Assembly (NCBI GenBank): GCA_964373575.1
Contig: CAYJVB010000023.1
Location: 1 to 12,036, forward strand
Direction of reading: 5' to 3'
DNA: 12,036 nucleotides
From: CAYJVB01 sp964373575
GTDB taxonomy: Archaea > Aenigmatarchaeota > Aenigmatarchaeia > CG10238-14
Notes under the pieces: generated by a model
The model's database searches: none
Told to the model about the DNA's origin: nothing
What the model saw: only the letters and a program-made list of their open reading frames with translations
Translations under genes and position numbers: made by a program
In this document: positions 1 to 5,914 of the stretch, in pieces
Position numbering within the stretch: position 1 is the stretch's first letter
Layout: each line of letters begins with the position of its first letter

Positions 1-1
1 T

Positions 2-40
2 GATGAATTTATCAAGGGATTAGGGGTGATTTTGTGTTAA
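2..40 (+). CDS. possible 3' end of an upstream gene (partial)
   Basis: Frame 2 is open from the window edge and reads DEFIKGLGVILC before a TAA stop at 38-40. The residues look like ordinary protein, but twelve codons are too few to identify a family or to exclude a chance open frame. If real, it is the end of a gene upstream of the primase on the same strand, leaving about 62 bases for the primase promoter. Confidence 0.25.
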   Translation, partial: DEFIKGLGVILC

Positions 41-71
41 GTTAACAGACCCGAAAATCTATAACTAAAAT

Positions 72-84
72 CATTTATTAAGTT
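72..84 (+). promoter_or_regulatory. TATA-like box of the primase gene
   Basis: CATTTATTAAGTT lies with its centre about 26 bases before the primase ATG at 103. No SD sequence is visible between box and start. This spacing fits a leaderless archaeal transcript starting at or near the ATG. The assignment rests on position and composition only. Confidence 0.4.
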
Positions 85-102
85 ATTTGATTATCTTTAA
101 TC

Positions 103-1395
103 ATGTCCAAATTCTCTATCCTCGAGTATTACTCTCGAAAAGATGTTCAAGAAGCCTTGTTAGAAATATCCAAAAATAGAGAAGTTGTTGGTGTCTATCC
201 TTCAGGGAATTTCGACAAAAGACCTAATACACTTGCATATACTGATGACATCCCCCAACTTGTAAAGAAAGGTATAGTCGCATTTCACGGCTCACTAGAG
301 CATTGGAGCAATCCCATGTCTTTATCTACTGAAATGACACAGCTAGACTTGAACAGACTTAGAATTGGATGGGATTTGATTATTGATCCAGATTGTCCTG
401 ATTTTGAAATAGCTAAAGCCGCTACTAAAACTATAATAGAAGCTTTGAATGATCATGGTGTTAAGAACTATTTCTTGAAATCAACAGGTGGAAAAGGATT
501 TCATGTCGGCGTTCAGTTCAATGCCTTTCCTAAAACTGTCAATCAAAAACCAATAGAAAGTTTGTATCCAGAGGTACCTAGAGCAATTATCGAATATTTG
601 AAAAATTACATCAAAGATCAACTGAGAGATGAGATTTTCAAGATTGATGATGTTTCTGGAATAGCAAAAAGAGTTGAGAAAAATGTTGAGGACATTACCG
701 ATAATCAAGAACTTGATTCGCTGAAAGTTGTTTCGATTGATTCTGCTGTTGTATCATCACGTCATCTTTTTAGAATGCCATTCTCACTTCATGAAAAATC
801 AAATCTTGTTAGCATACCTATTACACCCGAGGATTTGGATAAGTTTCAGAAAGAAGATGCTTCTATACATAGAGTCAAAATTAAAACAAAATTTTTGATG
901 GAAAAGTTAAAAATGAAAGATGCAACAGGATTGGTTATAGAAGCTTTGGATTTTGTCACTAAACATAAACAGAAAGATACGAAGAAACCTTATACAGGAG
1001 AAAAAAGACAGATAAGATATTTCACAAAAAAATATTTTCCACCATGCATACAGAAGATCTTGGACGGTAACTTGATTGACGGCAAAAAAAGAGCGCTGTT
1101 CATTTTGATATCTTTCCTTAGAAATGTGGGTTGGGATTGGGAGCAGATAGAGAAAGAAATTTTAGAGTGGAATCAAAAAAATGTGACACATTTGGCAACA
1201 AATTATATCAAGTCTCAATTGAGATGGCACATATTGCAGAAGAGAAATATTTTGCCGCCTAATTGTGACCATCCCAACTTTTACAAGGCTTTAGGTGTTC
1301 ATGAAGGAGACGATTTCCACAAAAATGTTAAGAATCCTGTTAATTATCCTTACAAACATGTTGGAAAAAGGCATTTAAGCTTACATGAAAAATAA
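103..1395 (+). CDS. priS: fused DNA primase, PriS catalytic domain plus PriL C-terminal-like domain
   Basis: This enzyme synthesises RNA/DNA primers for replication. The N-terminal 240 residues carry PriS motifs: an acidic cluster D91/D95/D97 for metal binding, STGGKGFH at 127-134 for nucleotide binding, and D213 followed by RHLFRMPFSLHEK at 220-232. At 430 residues it is longer than stand-alone archaeal PriS (about 350). The extra C-terminal part (about 310-420) resembles the PriL iron-sulfur domain: PPC at 313-315, a helical core, PPNC at 385-388, GVH at 398-400 and HKNVKNPVNY at 406-415. Two cluster cysteines are kept (C315, C388); the other two positions appear to be H400 and H406. PriS-PriL fusions are known in Nanoarchaeum, so a separate PriL may be absent. 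The domain call for the C-terminus and the ligand alignment are inferred by eye. The start is supported by the TATA-like box 26 bases upstream. Confidence 0.9.
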   Translation: MSKFSILEYYSRKDVQEALLEISKNREVVGVYPSGNFDKRPNTLAYTDDIPQLVKKGIVAFHGSLEHWSNPMSLSTEMTQLDLNRLRIGWDLIIDPDCPDFEIAKAATKTIIEALNDHGVKNYFLKSTGGKGFHVGVQFNAFPKTVNQKPIESLYPEVPRAIIEYLKNYIKDQLRDEIFKIDDVSGIAKRVEKNVEDITDNQELDSLKVVSIDSAVVSSRHLFRMPFSLHEKSNLVSIPITPEDLDKFQKEDASIHRVKIKTKFLMEKLKMKDATGLVIEALDFVTKHKQKDTKKPYTGEKRQIRYFTKKYFPPCIQKILDGNLIDGKKRALFILISFLRNVGWDWEQIEKEILEWNQKNVTHLATNYIKSQLRWHILQKRNILPPNCDHPNFYKALGVHEGDDFHKNVKNPVNYPYKHVGKRHLSLHEK

Positions 1396-1406
1396 TAGCT
1401 AACTAG

Positions 1407-1415
1407 TATTTTAAT
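1407..1415 (+). promoter_or_regulatory. TATA-like box of the GINS gene
   Basis: TATTTTAAT is centred about 26 bases before the ATG at 1437, in the 41-base gap after the primase stop. It suggests that the GINS/L44e/S27e genes have their own promoter rather than relying only on read-through from the primase gene. Confidence 0.4.
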
Positions 1416-1436
1416 CTTACCTTCTAATTCTTCAAT

Positions 1437-1976
1437 ATGCCAGAAGAAGAGACAATTACTTTCGAATACATAAGACAAATGCAGAGAGAGGAACAGAAAA
1501 ATTCAGATTTGTCAAAGATACCTGATGATTTCTACGATAAAGTAAAGGGCTATGTGAAAGAGAAGAAAAAACTTGTTCAGAAAAAAAAAGATAAAGCGAT
1601 GACAACAGAATTAAGGAACATTCAACGCATCCTTGAAGATGTTTTCAACAGACGTGAGACAAAGATTATGAATTATGCCATACTTTCTGTTAGAAGTGGT
1701 ATTGTTCCACAAAATTTAATTGAGTCTGAAAGAGATTTTTTCGAGGCTGTAGTCGATTATCTAAGAAAGCAGAGGGGTAGATTGTTGGAAGAATCAACAG
1801 AAAAACTTCAGAGTGACGAAAATGCTAAAGTCGAGTTCCTTGAGGATGTTCTTGAGTTCGTAGGGATAGATTTAAAAAAATATGGACCCTACAATAAAGG
1901 AGATATTGGGACCATACCGATGGAAAATGCTGAGTTGTTTATAAAAGTTAAGAAAGCAAAGAAATTAGGTGAGTGA
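1437..1976 (+). CDS. gins51: archaeal GINS complex subunit, Gins51 (Sld5/Psf1) type
   Basis: GINS joins MCM helicase and the GAN/Cdc45-like nuclease at the replication fork. The 179-residue protein has the helical A domain first (about 7-125, with RNIQRILEDVFNRRETKIM at 60-78 and ERDFFEAVVDYL at 98-109) and the small beta-rich B domain last (about 131-176, with FVGIDLKKYGPYNKGD at 141-156). The A-then-B order marks the Gins51 class; Gins23 has the reverse order. In lineages with only Gins51 the protein forms a homotetramer; whether that holds here cannot be told from one window. It follows the primase gene by 41 bases, a pairing common in archaea, and its TGA directly abuts the ATG of L44e, so the two are co-transcribed. 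Confidence 0.85.
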   Translation: MPEEETITFEYIRQMQREEQKNSDLSKIPDDFYDKVKGYVKEKKKLVQKKKDKAMTTELRNIQRILEDVFNRRETKIMNYAILSVRSGIVPQNLIESERDFFEAVVDYLRKQRGRLLEESTEKLQSDENAKVEFLEDVLEFVGIDLKKYGPYNKGDIGTIPMENAELFIKVKKAKKLGE

Positions 1977-2258
1977 ATGAAATACCCGCAGACAATGAGA
2001 ACTTACTGTCCCTTCTGTAAACGACACACTATCCATCAAGTTGAACAGGCGAAGAAGAAGCAAAGAAGAACCATGGCTCAGGGTCAAAGAAGATATCTAA
2101 GAAAATTAAAGGGATACGGCAGTTTTCCTAGACCGAAGCCTGATCATGAGAAACCGACGAAGAAAACAGATTTAAGGTTTAAATGCAAAGAATGTGGAAA
2201 GAAACATACTAGAGGCCAGGGTTTTAGGGCCAAGAAATTCCAGATTGAAAAGGTGTAG
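1977..2258 (+). CDS. rpl44e: large-subunit ribosomal protein L44e
   Basis: This is a structural protein of the 50S subunit found in archaea and eukaryotes (L44e/eL42). The 93-residue length is normal. It is highly basic and holds a split zinc site, C11-x2-C14 near the N-terminus and C70-x2-C73 near the C-terminus, with the basic RNA-binding stretch between them. The start begins on the base after the GINS stop and is preceded by an SD, AGGTGA at 1967-1972, so translation probably couples to GINS. The S27e gene follows after 2 bases. Confidence 0.95.
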   Translation: MKYPQTMRTYCPFCKRHTIHQVEQAKKKQRRTMAQGQRRYLRKLKGYGSFPRPKPDHEKPTKKTDLRFKCKECGKKHTRGQGFRAKKFQIEKV

Positions 2259-2260
2259 AT

Positions 2261-2449
2261 ATGAGAGAAGTTGTTGAAAAGACGAAAAGCAGGTTTATCA
2301 AGGTTATCTGTGATAAATGCAAGAATGAGCAGATTATTTTTGACAAGGCTAGTACTATTGTAAAGTGTTTAGTCTGCGAGAATATTTTGGCTGAACCAAC
2401 AGGTGGCATGGCAACACTGAAGGTTAAAGTCGATAAGATATTTTCTTAG
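2261..2449 (+). CDS. rps27e: small-subunit ribosomal protein S27e
   Basis: This is a 30S zinc-ribbon protein of archaea and eukaryotes. The 62-residue chain has the expected four zinc ligands, C17-x2-C20 and C36-x2-C39, followed by the family's glycine-containing PTGG turn and a beta strand. It starts 2 bases after L44e with a purine-rich SD (AAAGGTG around 2249-2255). In many archaea S27e is followed by the aIF2-alpha gene; here the next gene is an unrelated VOC protein with its own promoter, so the usual operon is cut short. An oligo-T run at 2462-2468 just after the stop could end transcription. Confidence 0.95.
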   Translation: MREVVEKTKSRFIKVICDKCKNEQIIFDKASTIVKCLVCENILAEPTGGMATLKVKVDKIFS

Positions 2450-2463
2450 AATATGCTTAAATT
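2450..2463 (+). promoter_or_regulatory. promoter element of the VOC-protein gene
   Basis: AATATGCTTAAATT occurs here and again, identically over 14 bases, at 3860-3873. A related ATGCTTAAA sits before the L10e gene. The element has a TATA-box character, and 26 bases downstream would place transcription start near 2484, giving a leader of about 23 bases before the ATG at 2507. It starts directly after the S27e stop codon. Confidence 0.45.
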
Positions 2464-2506
2464 TTTTTAAAATAATAAGCCAATAATAAAATAAAGAGTT
2501 GAGATT

Positions 2507-2893
2507 ATGGATAAAGTAGTTCATTTTGAGATTCCGGTTAATGATACGGAACGTGCTCAGAAGTTTTACAAATCAATATTTGGATGGGAAATTAACAAAA
2601 TGCCAACACCAGGAATGGAATACTATTTAATTAATACTGTTGCTACAGACGAAAAAGGTATGCCAAAAGAACCAGGAGCAATTAATGGGGGAATGCAGAA
2701 GAGAATAGCACCTAACGAATCTCTAGTTCTTGTTATTAATGTGTCATCTTTAGATGAATATTTGAAGAAAGTTGAGAAGGCCGGTGGAAAAATAATTATG
2801 GCTAAGCAGCAAGTCGGAGATATGGGGCTGTACGCTAGAGTTACTGATACAGAGGGTAATATTATTGGTTTATGGCAGGATTTGAAACATTAA
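2507..2893 (+). CDS. VOC-superfamily (glyoxalase/bleomycin-resistance fold) protein
   Basis: The 128-residue protein fits one vicinal-oxygen-chelate unit of two beta-alpha-beta-beta-beta repeats. The first repeat begins VVHFEIPVND (4-13) with AQKFYKSIFGWEI (17-29); the second is LVLVINVSSLDEYLKKVEKAGG (73-94, split here as LVLVINVS and LDEYLKKVEKAGG) and ends with the typical DTEGNIIGLWQ (114-124). Such proteins bind a metal and act on small molecules or confer drug tolerance. Substrate cannot be deduced: H6/E8 may be ligands, but the glutamate usual near the end is not evident. Its stop overlaps by 4 bases the stop of the convergent protease-like gene. It is soluble, with no signal peptide. 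Confidence 0.8.
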   Translation: MDKVVHFEIPVNDTERAQKFYKSIFGWEINKMPTPGMEYYLINTVATDEKGMPKEPGAINGGMQKRIAPNESLVLVINVSSLDEYLKKVEKAGGKIIMAKQQVGDMGLYARVTDTEGNIIGLWQDLKH

Positions 2894-3426
2894 TTTCTTA
2901 TTTGAATTAAAGCTGTAGAATACCATAGATAATCCCAGAGACTTCTCACAGCGATCATAAAAACTTCTTCGTTTACTAGCTTTTCTTTTCCATCCCATGG
3001 GTCTAGTATTTTCAATTTGTCGCCTTGTTTTTTTATGACAACCACAAAATGTGGGGTATGAACTTTTGATAATCGCGAATTCTTTAGATAATAGCTATCC
3101 AAATAGACAATTATTAGTCCTTTTCGAAGACTTTTCAATATGAACTTCAAATCTATTCTTTTCGATGTAATTTTGATTTTTTTATTTCTGTTAATCCTTT
3201 TTAAGAATTTGGAGAAAGGTTTGCTTTCAACGAAATAGTTTATCTTTTTGCCAAATTTTCTTGAAAGATAATCTAGATGACCTAAAGCGAAATCATTCCT
3301 TGTAACTTTTAAACCGTTAATTAGTATGTTATCTTCTTCTTTTTTCTTAATTTTAGATACATAACGTAAGCATGTGGATAAACAAGACTGAATCGTATTT
3401 TGTCTATATGTCATGCAATTACCCAT
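2890..3426 (-). CDS. C39-like cysteine peptidase-fold protein
   Basis: The 178-residue protein has the pattern of the C39-like (papain-fold) family: MTYRQ at 5-9, then Q13-S-C15 as likely oxyanion glutamine and nucleophile, LSTCL at 16-20, a histidine in HTPHFVVVI (H126), and an acid in ILDPWDG (D142). These match the Cys/His/Asp triad order of the family. There is no signal peptide, transmembrane segment or ABC-transporter part, so it is probably cytosolic and not a bacteriocin exporter. The substrate is unknown. It is very rich in lysine. It lies 28 bases after the 97-residue gene and probably shares its transcript. The start could also be the ATG at 3414 (M5), which sits right at the conserved region. 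Activity is inferred from motifs only. Confidence 0.65.
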   Translation of the reverse strand: MGNCMTYRQNTIQSCLSTCLRYVSKIKKKEEDNILINGLKVTRNDFALGHLDYLSRKFGKKINYFVESKPFSKFLKRINRNKKIKITSKRIDLKFILKSLRKGLIIVYLDSYYLKNSRLSKVHTPHFVVVIKKQGDKLKILDPWDGKEKLVNEEVFMIAVRSLWDYLWYSTALIQIRN

Positions 3427-3454
3427 AATTGATTATTTTTTCTGTAAACATCCA

Positions 3455-3748
3455 TTATCTCCCCTTTTCAATATTCAGTTTGATAACATTACCATTCTCT
3501 AAACATCTATTCCCATAATCTCTAGCTGCTTCATAATCGTCGAACTCAGATGCAAAATGAATAGCGGTCCGCAAGTATGTTCTATTGCTAGGATCTCTAA
3601 TTCTTTGAAAAATTAGGATAACCTCATATTTTGTTTCTTCTAGACTGTAGTGTGGAGAAATTTTATATCCAACCAATTCCGATTGCAATTCTCTTGACAG
3701 TCTGTAAGATCCTATTTTTTCTTTAATTTTGTTGATTGTTCTTATCAT
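3455..3748 (-). CDS. uncharacterised 97-residue protein
   Basis: I do not recognise a family. The protein opens with a basic helical segment (about 1-25), followed by a strand-like KYEVILIF at 40-47 and a C-terminal helix FDDYEAARDYGNRCLENG around 69-86, and ends basic. It has no signal peptide or membrane segment. The C-terminal half loosely resembles small alpha/beta domains with an aromatic-rich helix, but that is not enough for a name. It is the first gene of a two-gene unit with the C39-like protein. The TATA box on the minus strand at 3779-3786 supports transcription from just before its ATG. Confidence 0.55.
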   Translation of the reverse strand: MIRTINKIKEKIGSYRLSRELQSELVGYKISPHYSLEETKYEVILIFQRIRDPSNRTYLRTAIHFASEFDDYEAARDYGNRCLENGNVIKLNIEKGR

Positions 3749-3778
3749 TTGATCTCAGGATTCTATATAGCATCTAAC

Positions 3779-3786
3779 TATTTAAA
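3779..3786 (-). promoter_or_regulatory. TATA box of the 97-residue gene
   Basis: On the minus strand the sequence reads GGTTTAAATAGTT, a good archaeal TATA box (TTTAAATA). Transcription would start about 26 bases on, near 3757, leaving a leader of about 9 bases before the ATG at 3748. It is divergent from the promoter at 3860. Confidence 0.5.
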
Positions 3787-3819
3787 CCTATCGTTTTCAA
3801 TATATATTTTTTATTATAT

Positions 3820-3840
3820 ATTTAATTTTTAAAATTAAAT
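3820..3840. repeat. 21-base perfect inverted repeat
   Basis: ATTTAATTTT and AAAATTAAAT form 10-base arms around a single T. The palindrome is made only of A and T in very AT-rich surroundings, so chance is possible. It sits midway between the divergent promoters at 3779 and 3860, a normal place for a shared operator. Confidence 0.5.
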
Positions 3841-3859
3841 CATATCTCTTCTTACTAAA

Positions 3860-3873
3860 AATATGCTTAAATT
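3860..3873 (+). promoter_or_regulatory. promoter retained upstream of the glyS remnant
   Basis: AATATGCTTAAATT is identical over 14 bases to the element at 2450-2463. Its centre is about 32 bases before the remnant's ATG at 3899, predicting a leader of only a few bases. It implies that this copy was once an expressed gene with its own promoter and may still be transcribed. Confidence 0.45.
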
Positions 3874-3898
3874 AGTATGAGAAAATAATAGTGATAAT

Positions 3899-4042
3899 AT
3901 GAACAAAATAGAGGAAATACAAAAGATATGCTTGAACAGAGCAATTGTTTTTCCAACTGCTGAAATATATTCTACTATCAGCGGTTTTTGGGATTATGGT
4001 CCTGTCGGAACGCTATTGAAGAGAAAACTAATAAACTATTGA
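3899..4042 (+). pseudogene. truncated second copy of the glycyl-tRNA synthetase gene (5' end)
   Basis: An ATG at 3899 opens 47 codons that match the start of the intact GlyRS at 7483: 41 of 47 residues are the same by my count, with the class II signature SGFWDYGP at 28-35. A TGA at 4040-4042 stands where the intact gene has TGG (W48). After the gap the reading frame continues to match briefly past the stop (R, then F-F-V at about 4198-4212) before a second stop and loss of similarity. About 29 of 144 bases differ, mostly at third codon positions, so both copies evolved as working genes before this one broke. A functional 47-residue product is unlikely but not excluded. The promoter at 3860 is intact. 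Confidence 0.8.
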
Positions 4043-4048
4043 AGAGAA
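3994..4048 (+). repeat. 55-base exact repeat, left copy beside the gap
   Basis: These 55 bases are identical to 4149-4203 and run exactly up to the first N. The second copy starts at the first base after the N run. Such exact, gap-abutting identity is what overlapping contig ends look like, so it is probably one sequence reported twice. Confidence 0.9.
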
Positions 4049-4148
4049 NNNNNNNNNNNNNNNNNNNNNNNNNNNNNNNNNNNNNNNNNNNNNNNNNNNN
4101 NNNNNNNNNNNNNNNNNNNNNNNNNNNNNNNNNNNNNNNNNNNNNNNN
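4049..4148. other. assembly gap of exactly 100 N
   Basis: The run is exactly 100 unknown bases, a placeholder length commonly used by scaffolding programs. Both flanks carry the same 55 bases, so the true distance may be zero or negative. Nothing can be annotated inside it, and no gene should be called across it. Confidence 0.95.
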
Positions 4149-4203
4149 TTATGGTCCTGTCGGAACGCTATTGAAGAGAAAACTAATAAACTATTGAAGA
4201 GAA
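4149..4203 (+). repeat. 55-base exact repeat, right copy beside the gap
   Basis: This is identical to 3994-4048. It repeats the glyS-remnant codons for YGPV to the TGA stop, then continues into unique AT-rich sequence toward the methyltransferase stop at 4251. If the join is collapsed, about 155 bases disappear and the glyS remnant reads through continuously. Confidence 0.9.
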
Positions 4204-4250
4204 TTTTTTGTTATATAATTAAAACTTTAGTTAATGTTGAATTGTTTATT

Positions 4251-5396
4251 CTATCTATAAAAATTTTTTAATTTATATTTTTCAGATTTTTCAATAAAAT
4301 TAATTATTGTCTTATACGAGAGTCCTTGATAGGGTCTTCTAGAATAATACGTATAATTCCTTATATTTTTCTTCGGTAATATTTTTTTAACTTCAAATTT
4401 TTTTGATGCTGTTACTAATATCATGTTTAACCAACTATAAGACAAATTATTTCTTCTTATGAATGAATACCATTTTTTTATTACTTTTAGTGGCAATTTT
4501 CTAATGTTGAGAGGAGCATTCGGTATGAAATATTTTGTGTAAATTTCATCTATTTTCCAAAAGTTTTGTGGTTTTTTTGTTAGTCTAAATATATTTATCT
4601 TAACTTTTTTTCCGCGAATTTTCTTTAATAAATATTTTATACCATTAGATTCATCTTTATTTCCTAAACTACATTCGTAAAATTGCAATCGTGACGTGGG
4701 CTTCATATGTCTCCAAACTTGATCAATAAATCTTCTTGTAAAATTAGTACCATCCATCCCTCCGTAGACATATAATGGAAACGAATTTGATGACGACGGC
4801 GCTGCAACTGTGGGACCATTCCAAATAATAAAATCAAATTTCATTCTCTTAACAGGTTCAAAAAGATCACCACATCTAACTTCAATTCTGTCTTCTAAGT
4901 CATTTAGTATTGCGTTAAACTTAGCATAATTAACGGCCTTTGGATTTATGTCTGTTGCATAAACTTTTTTCGCTTTACCAGCGCTAAATAGAGCAATTAT
5001 ACCAGAACCTGTTGCTAGATCGAGAACAATGTCTCCTCTTTTAACGCATGCTGTTTTAGCTATGAAAGCTGATTCTTCGGGTATTATATGCCATACATCA
5101 TTCATTTTTCTTGTATGTATTTTTCCTTTTTTCTTATGCTTTGATATTACAAAATCAGTGACAACTAATTTTTCGTTCATTGGCCATACATGAACATTTG
5201 CCCTGTAAACCTTTGATTTTATTTGCGTTAGAATACCTGTTTTTACTAAGGCATATAAATCAAATTTATCAAAGTAAACACCATTCTCATGGAAAAACAA
5301 ATCTATGTATGTTTTTTTGTGTTCTTTAAACATTTTTTTCAAGATAGGTTTACAAGATTTGATTAATTCTCTGTTCTTTAGATCAAACTCAGTCAT
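4251..5396 (-). CDS. class I SAM-dependent methyltransferase (HemK/PrmC-like core)
   Basis: The 381-residue protein has an N-terminal domain of about 100 residues, a Rossmann methyltransferase core (about 103-245) and an unassigned basic C-terminal part of about 135 residues. SAM-binding motif I is VLDLATGSG at 124-132, and the ribose-binding acid is D149 in YATDINPKA. YGGMDGTNF at 211-219 resembles the region after motif IV in HemK-type enzymes. Motif IV itself is WNGPT at 192-196 instead of NPPY, so glutamine or adenine N-methylation is not assured. The substrate is unknown. I chose ATG 5396 over TTG 5405 because the TATA box is about 24 bases from the ATG and too close to the TTG. It stands alone between the glyS remnant and the tiny-gene cassette. 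Confidence 0.8.
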   Translation of the reverse strand: MTEFDLKNRELIKSCKPILKKMFKEHKKTYIDLFFHENGVYFDKFDLYALVKTGILTQIKSKVYRANVHVWPMNEKLVVTDFVISKHKKKGKIHTRKMNDVWHIIPEESAFIAKTACVKRGDIVLDLATGSGIIALFSAGKAKKVYATDINPKAVNYAKFNAILNDLEDRIEVRCGDLFEPVKRMKFDFIIWNGPTVAAPSSSNSFPLYVYGGMDGTNFTRRFIDQVWRHMKPTSRLQFYECSLGNKDESNGIKYLLKKIRGKKVKINIFRLTKKPQNFWKIDEIYTKYFIPNAPLNIRKLPLKVIKKWYSFIRRNNLSYSWLNMILVTASKKFEVKKILPKKNIRNYTYYSRRPYQGLSYKTIINFIEKSEKYKLKNFYR

Positions 5397-5414
5397 GAAT
5401 CTCAACTAAATCAT

Positions 5415-5424
5415 TATAATATTT
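5415..5424 (-). promoter_or_regulatory. promoter of the methyltransferase gene
   Basis: The minus strand reads CGAAATATTATAAT, a purine-rich element followed by a TATA box. Its centre is about 24 bases before the ATG at 5396, fitting a leaderless message. Confidence 0.5.
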
Positions 5425-5580
5425 CGAACAAATAACCTTTCAGATGCGGTCCCAATATTTTAATTGCCCTAAAACTAGTGCAACTGTTAATAGAATATAA
5501 ACGAACAAAAAACTAAAATTAGTCAAGAAGAAACCCATATCAATAATACTTTGATTTTTTGTTAATCTAGTCTGGCTAAC

Positions 5581-5871
5581 TCATGGAACGATTTTTGATG
5601 AAACCATATATGATCCATCTTCTTCGCACGAGGTCAATGTATAATATTCTCTATCAACATTTGGCAATCTCCAATAAATTCTTTCCGTATCTCTGTCAAA
5701 TCCTAATTTATCATGAACTTCTTCCCTTACCTGTAGAGCTAAACGATATTTCTTGTCACCTTCGCACACATAAGCAACTGGTTCACTGATTTTCCGATAT
5801 CGCATTGTATTATAGATAGAATATCTTCCCACTGTCTGGCTCCACCACCTAACATTTTTATCACTTCCCAT
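5581..5871 (-). CDS. uncharacterised small protein, last gene of the tiny-gene cassette
   Basis: I do not recognise a family. The 96-residue protein is rich in aromatic residues and arginine (RWWSQTVGRYSIYNTMRYRK near the start) and looks like a mixed alpha/beta domain, with strands around VAYVCEG, KYRLALQV and ERIYWRLP. It has only two cysteines and no membrane segment. It follows the SH3-like gene after a few dozen bases on the same strand. A TTG at 5883 in the same frame would add four residues; neither start has a clear SD, so the start is uncertain. Confidence 0.5.
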   Translation of the reverse strand: MGSDKNVRWWSQTVGRYSIYNTMRYRKISEPVAYVCEGDKKYRLALQVREEVHDKLGFDRDTERIYWRLPNVDREYYTLTSCEEDGSYMVSSKIVP

Positions 5872-5914
5872 TTTTTGGATCAAGTATTTCCATCATATCA
5901 TCGACTAAATAATT

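Noticed and set aside
1..60. TGATGA at the window start as a possible C box of a C/D guide RNA
   Set aside because: No matching D box (CTGA) at a suitable distance, and the same bases read plausibly as the end of a protein.
481..708. Open frame on the minus strand inside the primase gene
   Set aside because: It lies wholly within a well-supported gene and its translation shows no motif; the same applies to the minus-strand frames inside glyS.
2890..3748. Bacteriocin-like maturation system (C39 peptidase plus precursor)
   Set aside because: The 97-residue protein has no Gly-Gly leader and the peptidase has no ABC-transporter part, so the name would not be supported.
4013..4048. 13-base direct repeat CTATTGAAGAGAA with a 23-base period, as a possible tandem repeat
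   Set aside because: The same stretch in the intact glyS codes LLKRK and YWRK, so the similarity comes from the two related codon runs. There are only two partial units.
3988..4197. Open frame running through the N gap with similar ends on both sides
   Set aside because: It consists of the 55-base duplicate read in a frame different from the glyS remnant, joined through 100 unknown bases. It is an artefact of the gap.
5397..5580. Possible RNA gene between the methyltransferase and the tiny-gene cassette
   Set aside because: No tRNA arms, C/D boxes or stable hairpin were seen; it holds the methyltransferase promoter and otherwise plain AT-rich sequence.
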